A stretch of 64,000 nt of DNA, from positions 100,121,642-100,185,641 of the forward strand of contig CM049306.1 in NCBI GenBank assembly GCA_026874595.1, read 5' to 3'. Every line of letters starts with the position of its first letter. Positions within the stretch are counted from its first letter, which is position 1. The notes beneath the pieces were generated by a model. It was given only the letters and a program-made list of their open reading frames with translations, searched no databases and had not been told where the DNA came from. This document shows positions 52,042 to 64,000 of this stretch, piece by piece. The DNA comes from Sipunculus nudus. Taxonomy: Eukaryota > Annelida > Sipuncula > Golfingiida > Sipunculidae. The translations under genes and the position numbers were made by a program.

Positions 52042-52837
52042 CGTGTTCACACTAAACGCGCGTTTTTCATTGAATATGATATCGAGTACCGTTTTATCGC
52101 CTCCGAATCCACGTTCAAATCACGGCACCAGTATCGCTTCGCTGAGCCATAACTAGGGGGGAGGTAATTTCGCAATCGCAATTGCTTAAAGCCTGTATCT
52201 CACTTGGCTGCGACAGCTTTGCGACAAAATGCGAATTCATTCGCGAGAGAGTCTCGAAAGAGTCGTTAAACATTCGCGGCGGTTCTCATTTCCCTCGCGT
52301 GATTCGCAAAGTGTCGCTAACATGTCGCACAAATTTTGAACATGTTAAAAAATTCGCAAAACAAAATTTCTCGCAAAATAGTCGCAGAGGCGTCGCTTGT
52401 GTCTCAAACCCGTCTCAAACATGTCTCGAACTATTCTCAAGTCAGTTTCTGCGAGTCAGGAATTGCGAGAACTGCGAGACAACTTTGAGAGGGGTTTGCG
52501 ACCTATGCAGCTATATTGCGAATATTTGGAGATAAAAATGAGAATCTGACATTCTGGTCGCGAATGATTGTGCGAATATTTCACAAATGTCGTGCGAATG
52601 TCTTGTGAACATCGCACGACATTCGCACGACGGGTATACGAGCTCCGGCTGAATTTTGGGCCAAACACTCGTACGATGTTCGCAAACATGTCGTAAATAC
52701 GATTCAGTGTGATTGCAAAATTGTCGCTAATTCGCGTATTTTCTCGCAATTGTCATGTCTTCAACTAGTCGCAAGCTGTCGCACTCCAGTTAGATACTAC
52801 CTTAATATGGTGTTCGTTCCAATTTAGTGTGAACACG
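52042..52837. mobile_element. outer inverted-repeat element hosting a nested insertion
   Basis: The perfect 15-bp inverted repeat CGTGTTCACACTAAA (52042-52056) and TTTAGTGTGAACACG (52823-52837) frames the TTAA element at 52190-52801. This is best read as the remains of a small element interrupted by a later insertion. Its true outer ends are uncertain. Confidence 0.45.
52190..52801. mobile_element. TTAA-flanked, TCGC-rich MITE, 612 bp
   Basis: TTAA lies directly outside both ends (52186-52189 and 52802-52805). Imperfect inverted ends: the left starts AGCCTGTATCTCACTTGG and reaches TGCGACA; the right read inward starts GGTAGTATCTAACTGG and reaches GTGCGACA. The interior is crowded with TCGC/GCGA motifs, giving high CpG. 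A TTAA duplication is typical of piggyBac- or Kolobok-type elements. No coding capacity. Confidence 0.65.
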
Positions 52838-54399
52838 CATTAAAATGTATCGAATACCATGTCCTCAATGCATACACTCTAGGAAGATTATTAACACGCA
52901 TTCGCTATAATTGCAAACATAGTGAATCACGAGAAATGAACCGAACACCTTATCGATTAGGGTGCTGAATTCGCCTTTTTTTCTGATGAATATGAACATA
53001 AGTGTATGGAATAAGGTGTGTTGAATTGGGTATGGGGAAACTGTATTCGACACGCTTGTAGTGGTAAAACGTTTTTAATGACTGAAGCTGCTTGCTGATT
53101 CCAACATCCGGTGGGTGGTTACTATCACCCGTGCACACACAGCGCAAACAACATAAAAACATTATAGTCGTAAACCAGAAGTTGGTGCACCTTAGTCTTA
53201 ATAGTAGACTGAACGTGCAGCTGTAGCACAATAAAAAGAACCAAGATGCAAATAATTCCCAAAGTTAACTTTTATCATTAATTTCGGATTAATGGTATTT
53301 TGTAGTTTGTTTATTTTTAAAGTTCAGTTATTTTGATAAACTGTAGTTTTTAAAATTTATGCAGTAACGAGGTAAGATCGTAAGATATTGAATAATATGA
53401 GACACAAATCCATAATTTATTAACGAAGATAAATCAAATTATGCATGCGTGTCTGTTGTCGTCCTTTTCCCTAACGCAACTTAAGTATACATGCATATAG
53501 ACTTACCACAGAAAGGAGTATGGCAACCATCGATAGCATGGCACATCTTGCCATGCAGTAGTTACCTCAGGCGTTAAGGACACTCGTCTTTAAAGGACAG
53601 GGACGCTGCAGCCAGAAGATGCTAAACAATCAGGAAAATGCTAGGGAGCTTATGAAGCTGCTCCCAGAGGCGACGCAGCACCACAGCCCTCACAGCATGC
53701 TAATGGCTTGCTGGGGCAGCAGACGGCACATCTACATATTATTCATATATCAGGCTTGACTTATTTTCCAGTCGGACGATCAAGGGATGCAAATATTAAC
53801 TAATGTGACGTTCTGCACCGGATCAAGATTAATTTGTCGGAATTGACTTTGCTATCATATTTCCCGTCTAATTAATCCCTTCATAATTTTTTAGAACACA
53901 AAGAAAAGATATAAATGAACGAAGAGAGGACTTATATTAGTTTATGTTACTGGTGTTTATTTTACTGAAATTATCGTAGAGCATATTTTTCTAAATAATC
54001 TTTGTCTCATATCATTGTCTATTACTTATTCACGTTAACCTATATTCTACTAGTCAACACACGAATCTGTGGACGCTAAAGATGACGGGTTTTAGTTTTA
54101 AAGGCTCCTGATCAATTATGTTATGCTGGTTCATAATCAGATACATAATTAGGCATGAAAGATTTCAAACGAACTGGACCAATTTTCTCCGAACTGCTGG
54201 CCGATTTATTTATATTTCATGATATTGTTTGTGCAGGCAGACATATTATATCTCATAAGCAGGTGCATCTATCAGCTCTAGATTTTAAAGTAATATTGAT
54301 GATGTGACTGATACATGTGAGTAAGCTGCAGGTGGCATCACCTTTTAAAATATAAAAATTATTTTCATGGATTGTACAATTATTTATAATTGTTATTGC
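52838..54399. other. noncoding stretch with one balanced-composition island
   Basis: No supported gene. The segment at about 53510-53860 is markedly less AT-rich than its surroundings, without a recognised ORF. Confidence 0.35.
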
Positions 54400-54575
54400 G
54401 AGACTATCCAACTGGCTCAGATGTTGGTTTTCGGTATTCTGTATCGGTGGGGAAACAGAAGGACCCGGAGACCTTGCGCGACCACTACAACCCTATCTCA
54501 TATAGCCACGTCGTGAATCGAACCCTTGTGACTAACGGAGGGAGTTGAGAGTTTACCACTCGACTGCCAAGTTTC
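54400..54575 (-). mobile_element. tRNA-derived SINE, minus strand
   Basis: On the minus strand a tRNA-like head shows an A box (TGGCAGTCGAGTGGTAAACT, near 54568) and a B box (GGTTCGATTCA, 54524-54514) at the usual spacing. The head is followed by a non-tRNA body containing GTCTCCGGGTCCTTCTG and TTTCCCCACC, similar in style to molluscan SINE bodies. The head lacks a proper closing acceptor stem, so this is a SINE, not a tRNA gene. The 3' end is uncertain. Confidence 0.6.
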
Positions 54576-54648
54576 TGTGAACAAAACAATCCGTTCAATG
54601 ACTCAAGTCTCACCCAAACACTTTAGCTTTTATGTTATATTATATAAG

Positions 54649-55022
54649 CAGGGGCGTCAATATGGTTAATATAATCATCCCCCCCCCCCACTCTTCAGGG
54701 AATGATATTTTATATATTGAAAATGAAATATATTAATAAATAGAATTATAAACTTTGGTTTCATTTATGAGTTTACTCTAAAATATTATATCTAAAGCTA
54801 GTTTAGAATGAACTTACACTGGAAACATCATATCTTATTTTCTTAAACCTTTAAATTGATTGTTAAATATTTGAAATGTGATAATACAGACGCTAAAAAG
54901 ATATATAGATATATATATATTTATATTAAATATAGATATATATTCGTTCGTATGTGTGTGTATAGGTGTGTCTTCAAGTTACCCACCCCCCGCCCAACTT
55001 CCAAGAAAAATCGACGCCACTG
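54649..55022. mobile_element. CAGGGGCGTC-ended MITE, 374 bp
   Basis: The left end starts CAGGGGCGTCAATATGG; the right end read inward starts CAGTGGCGTCGATTTTT. C-rich tracts lie just inside both ends and the middle is AT-rich. No clear target duplication. It is related in terminus to the 16766-17889 element but with a different interior. Confidence 0.5.
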
Positions 55023-56606
55023 TAAATGATTATAAATCAAAATGATTTTTTTTTTCATCTTAATAGAAGCTATATTGATTTTCAAGTCACGTGTATTGCA
55101 GTATATTTATTGATTTCTGTGCCTTCATTTTAAATGGGATGTCCATTACCAAAAAGTTACAGGTGGCTCCCCCTAACTTTACTTTATTTATGTGAGCCGA
55201 AAACCGAGTCAGAAAACTGTAACCTATATTTATTCAATGACCTTTATTAGAATGTCAGATTCAGGTGAGTGTCATGACTCATGGCCCACTTGTTGCATGC
55301 CTTTATTTACCTGTCAATCTACAATATTTTCTACATTATATATTCATATACGTTAGATTGCATTAAAAGCGGGGACATTGCACCGTCAATATTTAATGCT
55401 GCCGTAATACTTGGTATGTTAAGCCATATAAGGAAAAGCCAATATTTGAAAGCATTTATGTTGTCAAAGTCGGCAAATGAACAACGCCTGTGATATCATT
55501 GTTTCCGAAATGAAATACCATGGACAGCAGTATAGCACGGCTTGAAAATAGGCTAATAGCCCTTCATGTAAGTAGATAATCAAAACAAGAGATTTTTTGT
55601 TTGTCTAATAAACACATTCAGCGATGCAGGTGTGTGTACACACCCTTTTAACGTCACGGTCCTGAGGCTTCAATAAAAAGAGTGAACAAGACAGCACACA
55701 AGTTAAATTGTAACGGCGTAGTGTTTGTGGAGTACAGAACAGATTTCCTAATGTTGTGTGACCACTTTGATATCCATTATAAAAGTGAAATCGGCTGATG
55801 ATATATATATATATGAAGAGGTTATGGAGCCGTAGGAGGTGGACAACATGGGCCAAAACGAGGCCTAGCCTAACTACTTGACAGATATTGTATCCATTAA
55901 AGTAATCAGTGTCACTTAGGGCGGGAAACCCTTATAGAAATTACCGTCAGCTACAGTTACTGGTCAAGTATTTATGCAATAAAGGCAGATAAATATTTTC
56001 CAATTATTTCTTAATCGATACCATAAAAGCACAAAGAAGAATCGACAAGCATTCCGGCCTATAGAACTCTGTTTATGATACGCAGCCATTGTATCCGGGT
56101 CTTTTGTTGCCCTGTTTCTGCTCAAGAGCCGCTGGTGTTGCTTCGAGGAAGATATTCCCCGCTTTCCCACATCTAGTCTAGCTCTTCTTTTTTCTATATC
56201 TTCAACAGATGTGGCCCACTTCAGTAAATTACAACAGAATTTACCAAGCACTTAGTCCTCTGCGCGGGTCCTTTCTTATACTCGAGTGTCTGCGTCTAGC
56301 CTTTCTAGCCGGACCATGGACATTCATTTTGATAGCGAATAAAACCTCAGCAGCAAGAACAGATGTCTACAGAAATCTGGCCATAAGTCTGTTACGTCAC
56401 ATGCCGTTCACGCGGGATCTTTCTGTTGACGGCAACTGAAATTGGTTCCAAAAGAACCCTATGTTAATGCAGTATCAGAAAATCTCCACGCTCAAGTCTA
56501 GGCCACTTGATCACTGGCATCTGGAATATCAAAAGTGGCCTTAGACTAATCAATTTTCTCGCTTGTTTGTGAAAGATTGTGTCCTTTTTAACTGCAGCAG
56601 TCAAAT

Positions 56607-56608
<2 letters not shown>
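55023..56608. other. noncoding stretch, nothing recognised
   Basis: No supported gene or repeat on either strand. Confidence 0.4.

Positions 56609-56681
<73 letters not shown>
56609..56681. repeat. (TA)n microsatellite
   Basis: Uninterrupted TA dinucleotides. Confidence 0.98.
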
Positions 56682-56684
<3 letters not shown>

Positions 56685-56775
56685 TGATGCTGGTGTTGGT
56701 GTTTTAAACGACTACAGCTTAGATCATATAAAAACCGTACTGGTGAAATGTGTGGTAAGAATATGCCTGAATATA

Positions 56776-56778
<3 letters not shown>

Positions 56779-56815
<37 letters not shown>
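56779..56815. repeat. (TA)n microsatellite
   Basis: A second TA run about 100 bp from the previous one. Confidence 0.97.
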
Positions 56816-56820
<5 letters not shown>

Positions 56821-57580
56821 TGGTATAGTTCTGTTAGTCTTTTGTCGAAGTGTAGGTGAAAAGTAAGAATGACGGCTTTTAAATAGACTAAATAGTGTGT
56901 GATAATAAAATGTTGGTGTGTCTTAAAGGTATTACTCTTGTGTAAAATAGTTTACCCCTTTCTCTCTCTCTCTCACTCTCTCTCACTCTATATATATGTG
57001 TTTGTGTGTATTAATGTGACATAACAACTAAAACAGGTAACCCTTTATATGTTAGTTAACCTTTTTAATTTAAGCAGTAGTGCTTATGACTTTATCGCAG
57101 CAGCTGAAATACACACACGATGAGCCACATCTAAGTACACTTATCACAAGGACTGCGTGTTCATGGGCTGTAAAGTTGATGCCCAGGGCTGTTACGTAGT
57201 GTCTGGTAACGACCTAATGCCGTAATAACTATCTATTAGGCAGGATGTATTGAGGTCCCGAACAATGCCTCCTGATTCGGTAACTTGTATCGACGGCCGG
57301 CTTCTGAAGACACGGGGGAAAAAACAACACAGGTGTTAACGTCGCCATATTCACTTCTCCGGGCCGCCATTTTGAACGACCTTCTTTCAAACAGATCATC
57401 TTTTCCATCTCAGGCAATTGAGCAGGTATGCAAGGTCTCAGAATCTGATGAAAGTAAATTGCGGTAGCTCTTTAGTCTGGGCACTCAGTCATGTGATCGG
57501 TGTACCCATTCTAACTGATCTAAACTCTCTTCAGCCTATTCCTATTACCTTTTGTGTATATCAATTATATACGAACCACA

Positions 57581-57664
57581 TACACACATACACTCATATA
57601 TATATAGATATAGATATAGATTTATATACATACATACATACATGTATGCATACATACATACATG

Positions 57665-57696
<32 letters not shown>

Positions 57697-57742
57697 AATA
57701 CATGCATGCATGCATACATACATACATACATACATGCATATA
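57581..57742. repeat. (CATA)n-rich microsatellite
   Basis: CATA tetranucleotides interspersed with CATG variants after a short TA/GATA section. The open frames on both strands here are by-products of the repeat. Confidence 0.95.
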
Positions 57743-58305
57743 TCCATTGAAATTCCGTCTGCAAACCACCCCGCTGATACGACCACCTGGCTAACATCAC
57801 CATTGTTTTCGGTCCCGGAAAAATCTAATGTTAATCATTTGGCCTACACAAAACCTCCTGACTAACACGACAATCCCGCTCTGACGACCCAAGGCCATCT
57901 TTTCTGTTTTCAGATAATCAAAGGAATCCCGTTGTAACGACCACGAGAGGTAGTGGTGGCGGTGAACGCTTGATGAGATGAACAATCACGCGCTCACCAC
58001 CCAACTTAGTTTCCCGTTAATTAGTTATATATGTATATATATTAATATATATCCGACCGAATATAGGTACCTCGGTCTACGCGTAAGGACATGTGATGCC
58101 TGGGCTGGGGCGCGGGTTAACATCGAGTATTAAAGTTACCCGGCACGTGTCTGTATTATCTTATCTGAGGGCGTAGGTGTCAAGCGCGTCGAGTCGTGAT
58201 ATGAAATCGATATAACATTGTTTTTGTATAAATTTAAAACTGCGTGATGTAATTTTCTTTGTATCCATACACGGTAACATCAAAGCAAGTCGCAATGTCG
58301 ATTTC

Positions 58306-58307
<2 letters not shown>

Positions 58308-58359
<52 letters not shown>
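58308..58359. repeat. (TA)n microsatellite
   Basis: Uninterrupted TA dinucleotides. Confidence 0.97.
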
Positions 58360-58363
<4 letters not shown>

Positions 58364-61089
58364 TTACTAGCTTACCTCTCCAAAATGTATTGAAACCTTA
58401 CTATATTCACTGAACAAATTAACAACAGATTTATCCAGACAGACGCAGCTTGCTGGCATTGATAAAAAATAATTACCTCCAAGAGTATTTGAAGGTGATA
58501 TATAACCAAATCAGCACAACTCTGAGCCTGTATTGTCTTTTTCAAATGTCACTGAATTTCGAAATTTTAAATTTTTTTAATAATGATGACTAATCCCGTA
58601 TCACCTGAAACTCACTTTGTCCTTTTGTAATTGTTCTCCTCTCCCCTCAGCTCGCCCCCTCTCAGACCAGGCTACCATAGCCCCAATCGTTCCGACTCTA
58701 TTCATAATGTCCATTGGGTGAAGTCCGCAAAATCAAAACCTAAAGTTCTGTTGACCCTTTAAATAAAACTTATTTAAAATATTGTGGACAAGTTACAATT
58801 GATGAATTAATTTTAAACACTGCTCCTTATAGTAGAATTCGATAAAGAATTAGAGAACATAACGCAATAATAAAATATTACATCATATATTCATCTGGAA
58901 TGTTTGCAATGTTTGTTTATGTATATATATTGACAGCTAAATTCATATATATTAAACATTGAAGTAATTAACATAAGGATTTAAGAGCTTCATCTTCAGG
59001 TTCGATGGCATTGACTTGCGGGTTTACGTTCCGTCATCCCTGATGCTGTAGTTGCGGTATATATGGCTGCAGTGCTGTTAAACCTGACTCTTTATTCTAC
59101 TCAGAACAGGCCACTCCACAAAAGCTATAATCCTCATGGCCATTGTAGTTTTGATAGTATGTCTGAAGTACAGACAATTAAGACAAAGAATTCTACTATT
59201 TTCTTTTCAATAAAGACATGGTTTTACTACTCGATGATATCAAATATAACTTGTAGCTCTCAGGTCTCAACGGTGTGTAAGAAAAAAAGGTTTTTTTGTC
59301 GATAAATTGGTCTGGATTCCCAGACGTTCCTTGAGCATAAAATATTTGACATTGTATACATATGACGTGAAGTCGCCAGCTGATATTATCTATAAACGAA
59401 GAGCCAGGAAAACTTGGGACCGGCCTGTAGCCTAGTAATAAATGACACATTGTGCGAGATGATTATATTTAATTCATATGTCCTCCAGACAAGAATATCT
59501 AAGACATATTTGAATAAAACAATCTGGCTTTATTCAGTCTCGTAATGCATAATTGATTGTAAATTGTTCGATTAAACGCATAACCATATGGACATGATGA
59601 TCTAATTTGAAATGCGCAAGACTTTTCAATAAGATATATTGAATGTTATCAAAATTAAACAGGTTTCTTTATCTACACAGCTGATCAAGCGGTCACAGGC
59701 AAAACTATTTCCAAGTGGGAGTTCCCATTCTAAAGATTTTAATGGTAAATAGTATTTAGATGTCATATTTGTATTGGGAAGAATAAGATAATGATTAATT
59801 TAATCATGTGACCTGTTGTTTATACGGGACAGATTGTTAAACATAATTGTGATACTTGCCAAATGCAGATTCATCCCTAGTACTTCGAGGTCCTCGACGA
59901 TTCTCTCAACAAGGTCCTAGCGGCGAACTCTATTTGAACAGTAGTCATTGCTGCGATGTGAGGTCATCTGCCCAGGATTGGCTGCAGGCTGCAATTACTT
60001 TTAAATCAAGAAACAGTCCTTAACAGCCATGAGAGGAGAATCAGCTGGCCCTGACAGCGATTCAACATGACACACTTCTCGGCTGTTTGCTGATATATGA
60101 GTTAGTTAAGGCTGTAGACAGGTAACCGTGAGTATCTTCAGGATTGTCTAAGCTTGGGATGCCGCTAGCGCACTAGCGTTCGAGACAAATTTTTCACGTA
60201 AAGGCTGTTGCAAAGAGGCTCCTGTCGTCTTTTTTCGTCAATATATGTTTTATATTTGCCCTTAACTTATTATCCGAGACTACGCGGCGTCTGCAGATAC
60301 TCCAGTGCTATTGTCAATCAGCTCGCGTGCATTTGGAGAACCGTGTTTTGCGAAGATGTGTATGCTTACTGAAAGCCTTTATATAGTGCTATTCTTGCTT
60401 TTGTATTTTATTTTTATTTTTCATTTTGTTAACATTTATTTAAATTGAAGGACTCGTCAAGGAGCCGTCCATCAATGGCAAAAGATCTGGGCAATAGATG
60501 AAGATAATTGAAAGGTATGAATACTAACCAGGATCAAATAAAGTTAAAAATAAAATAATAAAATAAAACAATAATACAATAAAATTTAAATGGACAACAA
60601 TATTGACATGTGATACAAACACTAAGTGAATCAAAGATAAGAACATTTACATAAATTAATCATATGTTATTACAATTATGTCAAATAACCATCTTTTCAT
60701 TTTTCTTCCTTTAACTATATTCTGCAATGTCGGTAGGCATCAAAAAGGGAATATTTTATGGCCATTTCTTTCCAATGGCTGCGCAACTAAAGATTAATAG
60801 AGGTAGCATACATTGAAGACGTCTAATGTTAGTTCACTTTTGTCTTGACACATAGAGAGATATTGACAGAAAATTAACAGAAGTTTCGAGATAATAAAGA
60901 GTATAATGTAAAAATAGGTCCTTTGCCTATTCCTTTGTTGCCAGCTTTCAGTGAATGCTTCTTCATATGAATATGCTGATTGATTCTTACATTTGTCAGT
61001 CCATCTGTAACGGTTAAACTGGGTTTTATAATCTGTTCAATCAGCCCCAGCAACAGTCTGACTTGTGTAAATAATGTGCACCATCTCCT
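58360..61089. other. noncoding stretch, nothing firm
   Basis: No supported gene. A patch at 59890-60130 is less AT-rich, with GGATTGGCTGCAGGCTGCAA and similar sequence of unknown role. Confidence 0.35.
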
Positions 61090-61480
61090 TATCCGGCCCA
61101 TCTTTAGATGGATCTGACCCAATAACCGAAGTCGGTTGTAGGTCAGGTCTATCTTAAGATAGGTCAGGCCAAATAACAGATCGACAATGTCAACTTGGAA
61201 CAAGCTCATTTCCCGATAGGATTTAACTGATATCGATAATATTTTTATATGTCGGTTATTTGTTCAGACCCATTTTAAGATGGGCCATGCCCATGCAATA
61301 ACCGATCAGTAATGTCTAAGAATTAGGTTTGGAAATACCGAGATCAGTTAAACAAAATAACTGATAACAGTTATTGGTTATTTGGTTCAGACCCATCATA
61401 AGTTGTTTCAGGCCCTATAGCCGATCAACAATATCAACTTGACGCAGGTAGGATTTAACTGATATTGATAATATTTTGTA
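61090..61480. repeat. degenerate repeats carrying short palindromes
   Basis: Four related hairpins: CCATCTTTAGATGG (61098-61111), CTATCTTAAGATAG (61149-61162), CCCATTTTAAGATGGG (61269-61284) and a decayed CCCATCATAAGTTG near 61389. Most are followed by a GG(T)CAGGCC-like and AATAACCGATC-like block. AGGATTTAACTGATAT recurs at about 61217 and 61447. This looks like an old tandem or nested duplication; class unknown. Confidence 0.6.
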
Positions 61481-62965
61481 TACATTTGTTATCTCAAAAA
61501 CAAAGCAGACACAAATTTAAATTGATTTAAATTTATAAAAAAAAATAATAAAATTAATGGACAAGGTACAGAACCTTCGCAGGTTTTAATATTTCACTCA
61601 TCAGCTACTTACTACATATGATACAGTATTAATACAAAATACAGCACTCGTTTTTAAAAGCAATATTTGTGAGAGGCACCGAAGGCATGGCCTTTTGCAC
61701 AACAAAGGAATTGAATAACACTTTTCATAATTTCCTGTTTCAAACCCACGTATTAGCTCGCACGCAGAAAAACACCCACACGTGATAGCTTCTGATGGAT
61801 GATAACGTGGTAAACAAATAATGCATAATAGACTAAATCAAAGATTTGTTAACCGCATTTGATCTGTTAAATCAATTGATTAGAATAAAAAAAGATAGTG
61901 AAACATTCTTTGGAATTAATCTACAAAAATCTGGAATAACATATTTATTCTCACTTGTATTTATTATTTTATTCATAAAAGTGAACAAAATACTTTAGTA
62001 TTACGTTCCTTGGGCATCCAGGGAAACGGGGGAATTAGCTCCACGCAGATTTTATATATAAACGTCCATGTATTCTTGTTCACTTTTCTCACCGATCATG
62101 ATAAATCATGATAAAGTCCATCCATATGGTAATAATAAAGTTTATTTTCTTCTTAGTTCACAAATTAAAATATACATCCAAAATGTTGAAGGTTGACATT
62201 TCTAACTACAAAAATGATCATAAGATCTTCCTTTAAAAAGTTTCTAATCTAATAATATGAGGCTTTATGAATTTAAATAAAAACAGGACAGAGTCCTGCC
62301 ATGTCTAAAAGTGCCCAAAAGTGCCTGTCTGTCCGAGGCCTGTAAAGCCCTTAAAGTACATGTCCCTAAACCTGACTAACCAACCAGATACTTGATTTAA
62401 GCTACTGAATATTATAATACTGACCTAAAACAAGCATTAAAAATACTGTCCATTTAGAACTAAGGAAAATCTTGACCATCCATACCATCTAAATATATTG
62501 ACATGATGAACTTACATAAAGTCTTATATAAAATGACAAATCTGGTTGATAAGTCAAGTTGACAACCTTAAGATCAAGTTGCTCAGTGGAGGAGCAATGT
62601 TAAACAATCCTGAACACAAACAATTACTCAAAGGAGACCCCTGTCAACACAAGATGACCAGTAAAGGGTTTCTGAGCTACAGGGGGTAAAGGATTCTGCT
62701 TACATGCTCGTACTGGATGAACCTGTATAATAAGCTAAACTTATGAGTAACAAGAATTTATAGTTATTTGGCCCAATAATCACCATAATCATAACATTAG
62801 CTTTTAAAAAACTATGCCCCAAAAGAAAGTCCAAACAGGCTTGTGGAAAATATTCCTCTAGCAGTTGTTCTGACTGGTCCTTGCATGTTTTTCCATTACT
62901 ATTTCCACACGTAAGCTCGGGCTCTGTAACTGATATGACTGAAGCCAGAGATTTATTATTGACAG
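61481..62965. other. noncoding stretch
   Basis: AT-rich, without a recognised gene. The minus-strand frame at 62700-63107 overlaps the candidate exon that follows and is treated there. Confidence 0.35.
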
Positions 62966-63109
62966 ATGGACTGTGTATTCGTAATTTTTTTCTCCCTGGT
63001 TCAGCTGCTGCTGGCGGGAGCGCAGTATGCCGGTCATGTTCAGAACCTAAAGCCAGACTTCTCTGCCGTGACGGGCCGGAACTCGCGTGTCCCCTCACCG
63101 CCATCACGG
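62966..63109 (+). CDS. candidate first exon, secreted or membrane protein
   Basis: An ATG at 62966 opens a frame whose first 20 residues look like a signal peptide: MDCVFVIFFSLVQLLLAG, a hydrophobic core ending in small residues. It continues as a polar stretch (HVQNLKPDFSAVTGRNSRV) ending at a plausible donor, CCATCACG|GTATCTATC, at 63109/63110. Base composition is far less AT-rich than the flanks. A gene on the plus strand running past the right edge would fit. I do not recognise the protein. The opposite strand is also open here (135 codons, from 63107), so the coding strand is not settled, and an acceptor-like TTTTTTTCTCCCTGGTTCAG at 62984-63003 could instead start an internal exon. Confidence 0.4.
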
Positions 63110-64000
63110 TATCTATCTGTCTCTGGTTTACTTACACCTATCTCTAAGGAACCGACGGCCAGCCACACATTAAACAGATCCCCGTCGAGTATCCGAAGGG
63201 GCCGTTGTGGCATATGAGGAGTACTGCAAGGAAAACCAAGATTCAGCTTGATATATAAGGATATTCTCATTTTAACAAGCTAGTTTGTGTTCATAGAAAA
63301 CATGGGATTTTATATTTCATAATTATTTCACTCTTTTATATTCTAACAAATTCAAATATATATCATTAAGCTCCATGGTTACTCTATGATTACTTGAGAA
63401 TATTGAAGGTCTTTCACGAGATAAACTATGCACCAAAATTTTAGACTACGGGAATAGCGATCTGATGCTAATTCTTTACACTTGTCCGAGAAAAACCACA
63501 CTTACATGTAAAGTTGATTACGATATCCAAGATGATAGTTCTATTCCTACCTCACGCACTGAGCTTCTCCCTCGAATTTTATTCAAGAATTATTCATCAT
63601 TTTATAATACTAGCATATTAAGCATTTTCGCGTTGGGACAGATCCGCCAACGTCCCGGACGGGCCGCGCTGGATACACTGGCGTAGTTATTATTTTTTTG
63701 TCTTTTCAATATTTTGTAAATGGGAAGAATGGACACGGTTTGAACTTGAAAGCGGAAAAATAAGCAGACTTCTTAATTTAATTCAGTAAGGGTTGGCATG
63801 TTTCTGCCATTGCCGGTTTTTGCCATGGCAGAAATAAGTATAAACTATTTCATAACATGAATGTATGAATATAAATTGTATAAACTTGACTGTGTCATTC
63901 AGATCAGATTTTTTTTTCTGCCAATTTATTTTCTTTCTGCTTTTATAAATTCCCATTAATCCTGAAGAAACATCAATAATCTTACTATAAAAAAAATTAA
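63110..64000. other. noncoding right edge
   Basis: AT-rich, possibly the first intron of the candidate gene at 62966. No further exon was recognised. Confidence 0.35.

Noticed and set aside
54514-54568. Functional tRNA gene
   Set aside because: A and B boxes are present, but the acceptor stem does not close and a SINE-like body follows.
56563-56820. ORFs rich in IYIYIY (also 39761-40006, 43312-43584, 32870-33136)
   Set aside because: They are translations of (TA)n microsatellites.
57418-57794. Tyr/His/Thr/Ile- or Met/Cys/Val-rich ORFs on both strands
   Set aside because: They are translations of the CATA microsatellite.

Overview
This is a eukaryotic, AT-rich, repeat-littered genomic window. 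The absence of long host ORFs, the abundance of (TA)n tracts and minisatellites, and the style of the interspersed repeats (CAGNGGCG-ended elements, AGGTCAAGGTC tandem repeats, a GGACGGACGACGGACAAAGGG-type repeat tail, a tRNA-headed SINE) look like a mollusc, most likely a bivalve. That assignment rests on memory of repeat style, not on a marker gene. No rRNA, bacterial operon, CRISPR array or intact host gene is visible.

The one large coding locus is a mobile element at 20785-25400 (4616 bp). It has long terminal inverted repeats (over 300 bp), a 3-bp TTA target-site duplication, and minus-strand coding sequence in four pieces (24767 down to 21239). The predicted product has N-terminal Cys/His motifs, a central transposase-like part with a WDN motif, and a C-terminal part resembling XPG/FEN-type nucleases (PDTD, then SGEDCTSAFKGKGK). 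This combination best fits the Academ superfamily, XPG-bearing lineage. The copy looks damaged: two frame breaks, and what appears to be a missing block between GHNYSR and YLHHAA, so it is probably not autonomous now. Its subterminal sequence is itself built from ~160-bp repeats.

Layout. 1-4150: mostly unique sequence, with one candidate internal exon on the minus strand (257-383) and an old dispersed duplication (about 2500-2655 and 3990-4145). 4690-5296: probable solo LTR (minus). 9680-11325: 31-bp minisatellite with higher-order structure. 11501-11766 and 39063-39400: two copies of a PIF/Harbinger-type MITE. 16766-17889: a 1.1-kb element with a 5-bp GGACC duplication. 18906-20515: a 334-bp tandem repeat bounded by a perfect 14-bp inverted repeat. 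20785-25400: the Academ-like element. 25404-33350: gene-free. 33355-35005: 47-bp minisatellite with a 614-bp duplicated block. 44001-44154: GC-rich structured segment. 46540-47290: AGGTCAAGGTC repeats. 52042-52837: TTAA-flanked TCGC-rich element nested inside another inverted-repeat element. 54400-54575: tRNA-derived SINE. 54649-55022: short CAGGGGCG-ended MITE. 61090-61480: palindrome-bearing repeats. 62966-63109: candidate first exon with a signal peptide (plus), which may open a gene running out of the window.

Overall the window reads as intergenic and/or intronic DNA shaped by transposons and tandem repeats. The only coherent multi-part system is the Academ-like transposon, whose putative transposase and nuclease parts lie in one minus-strand transcription unit between its inverted repeats.
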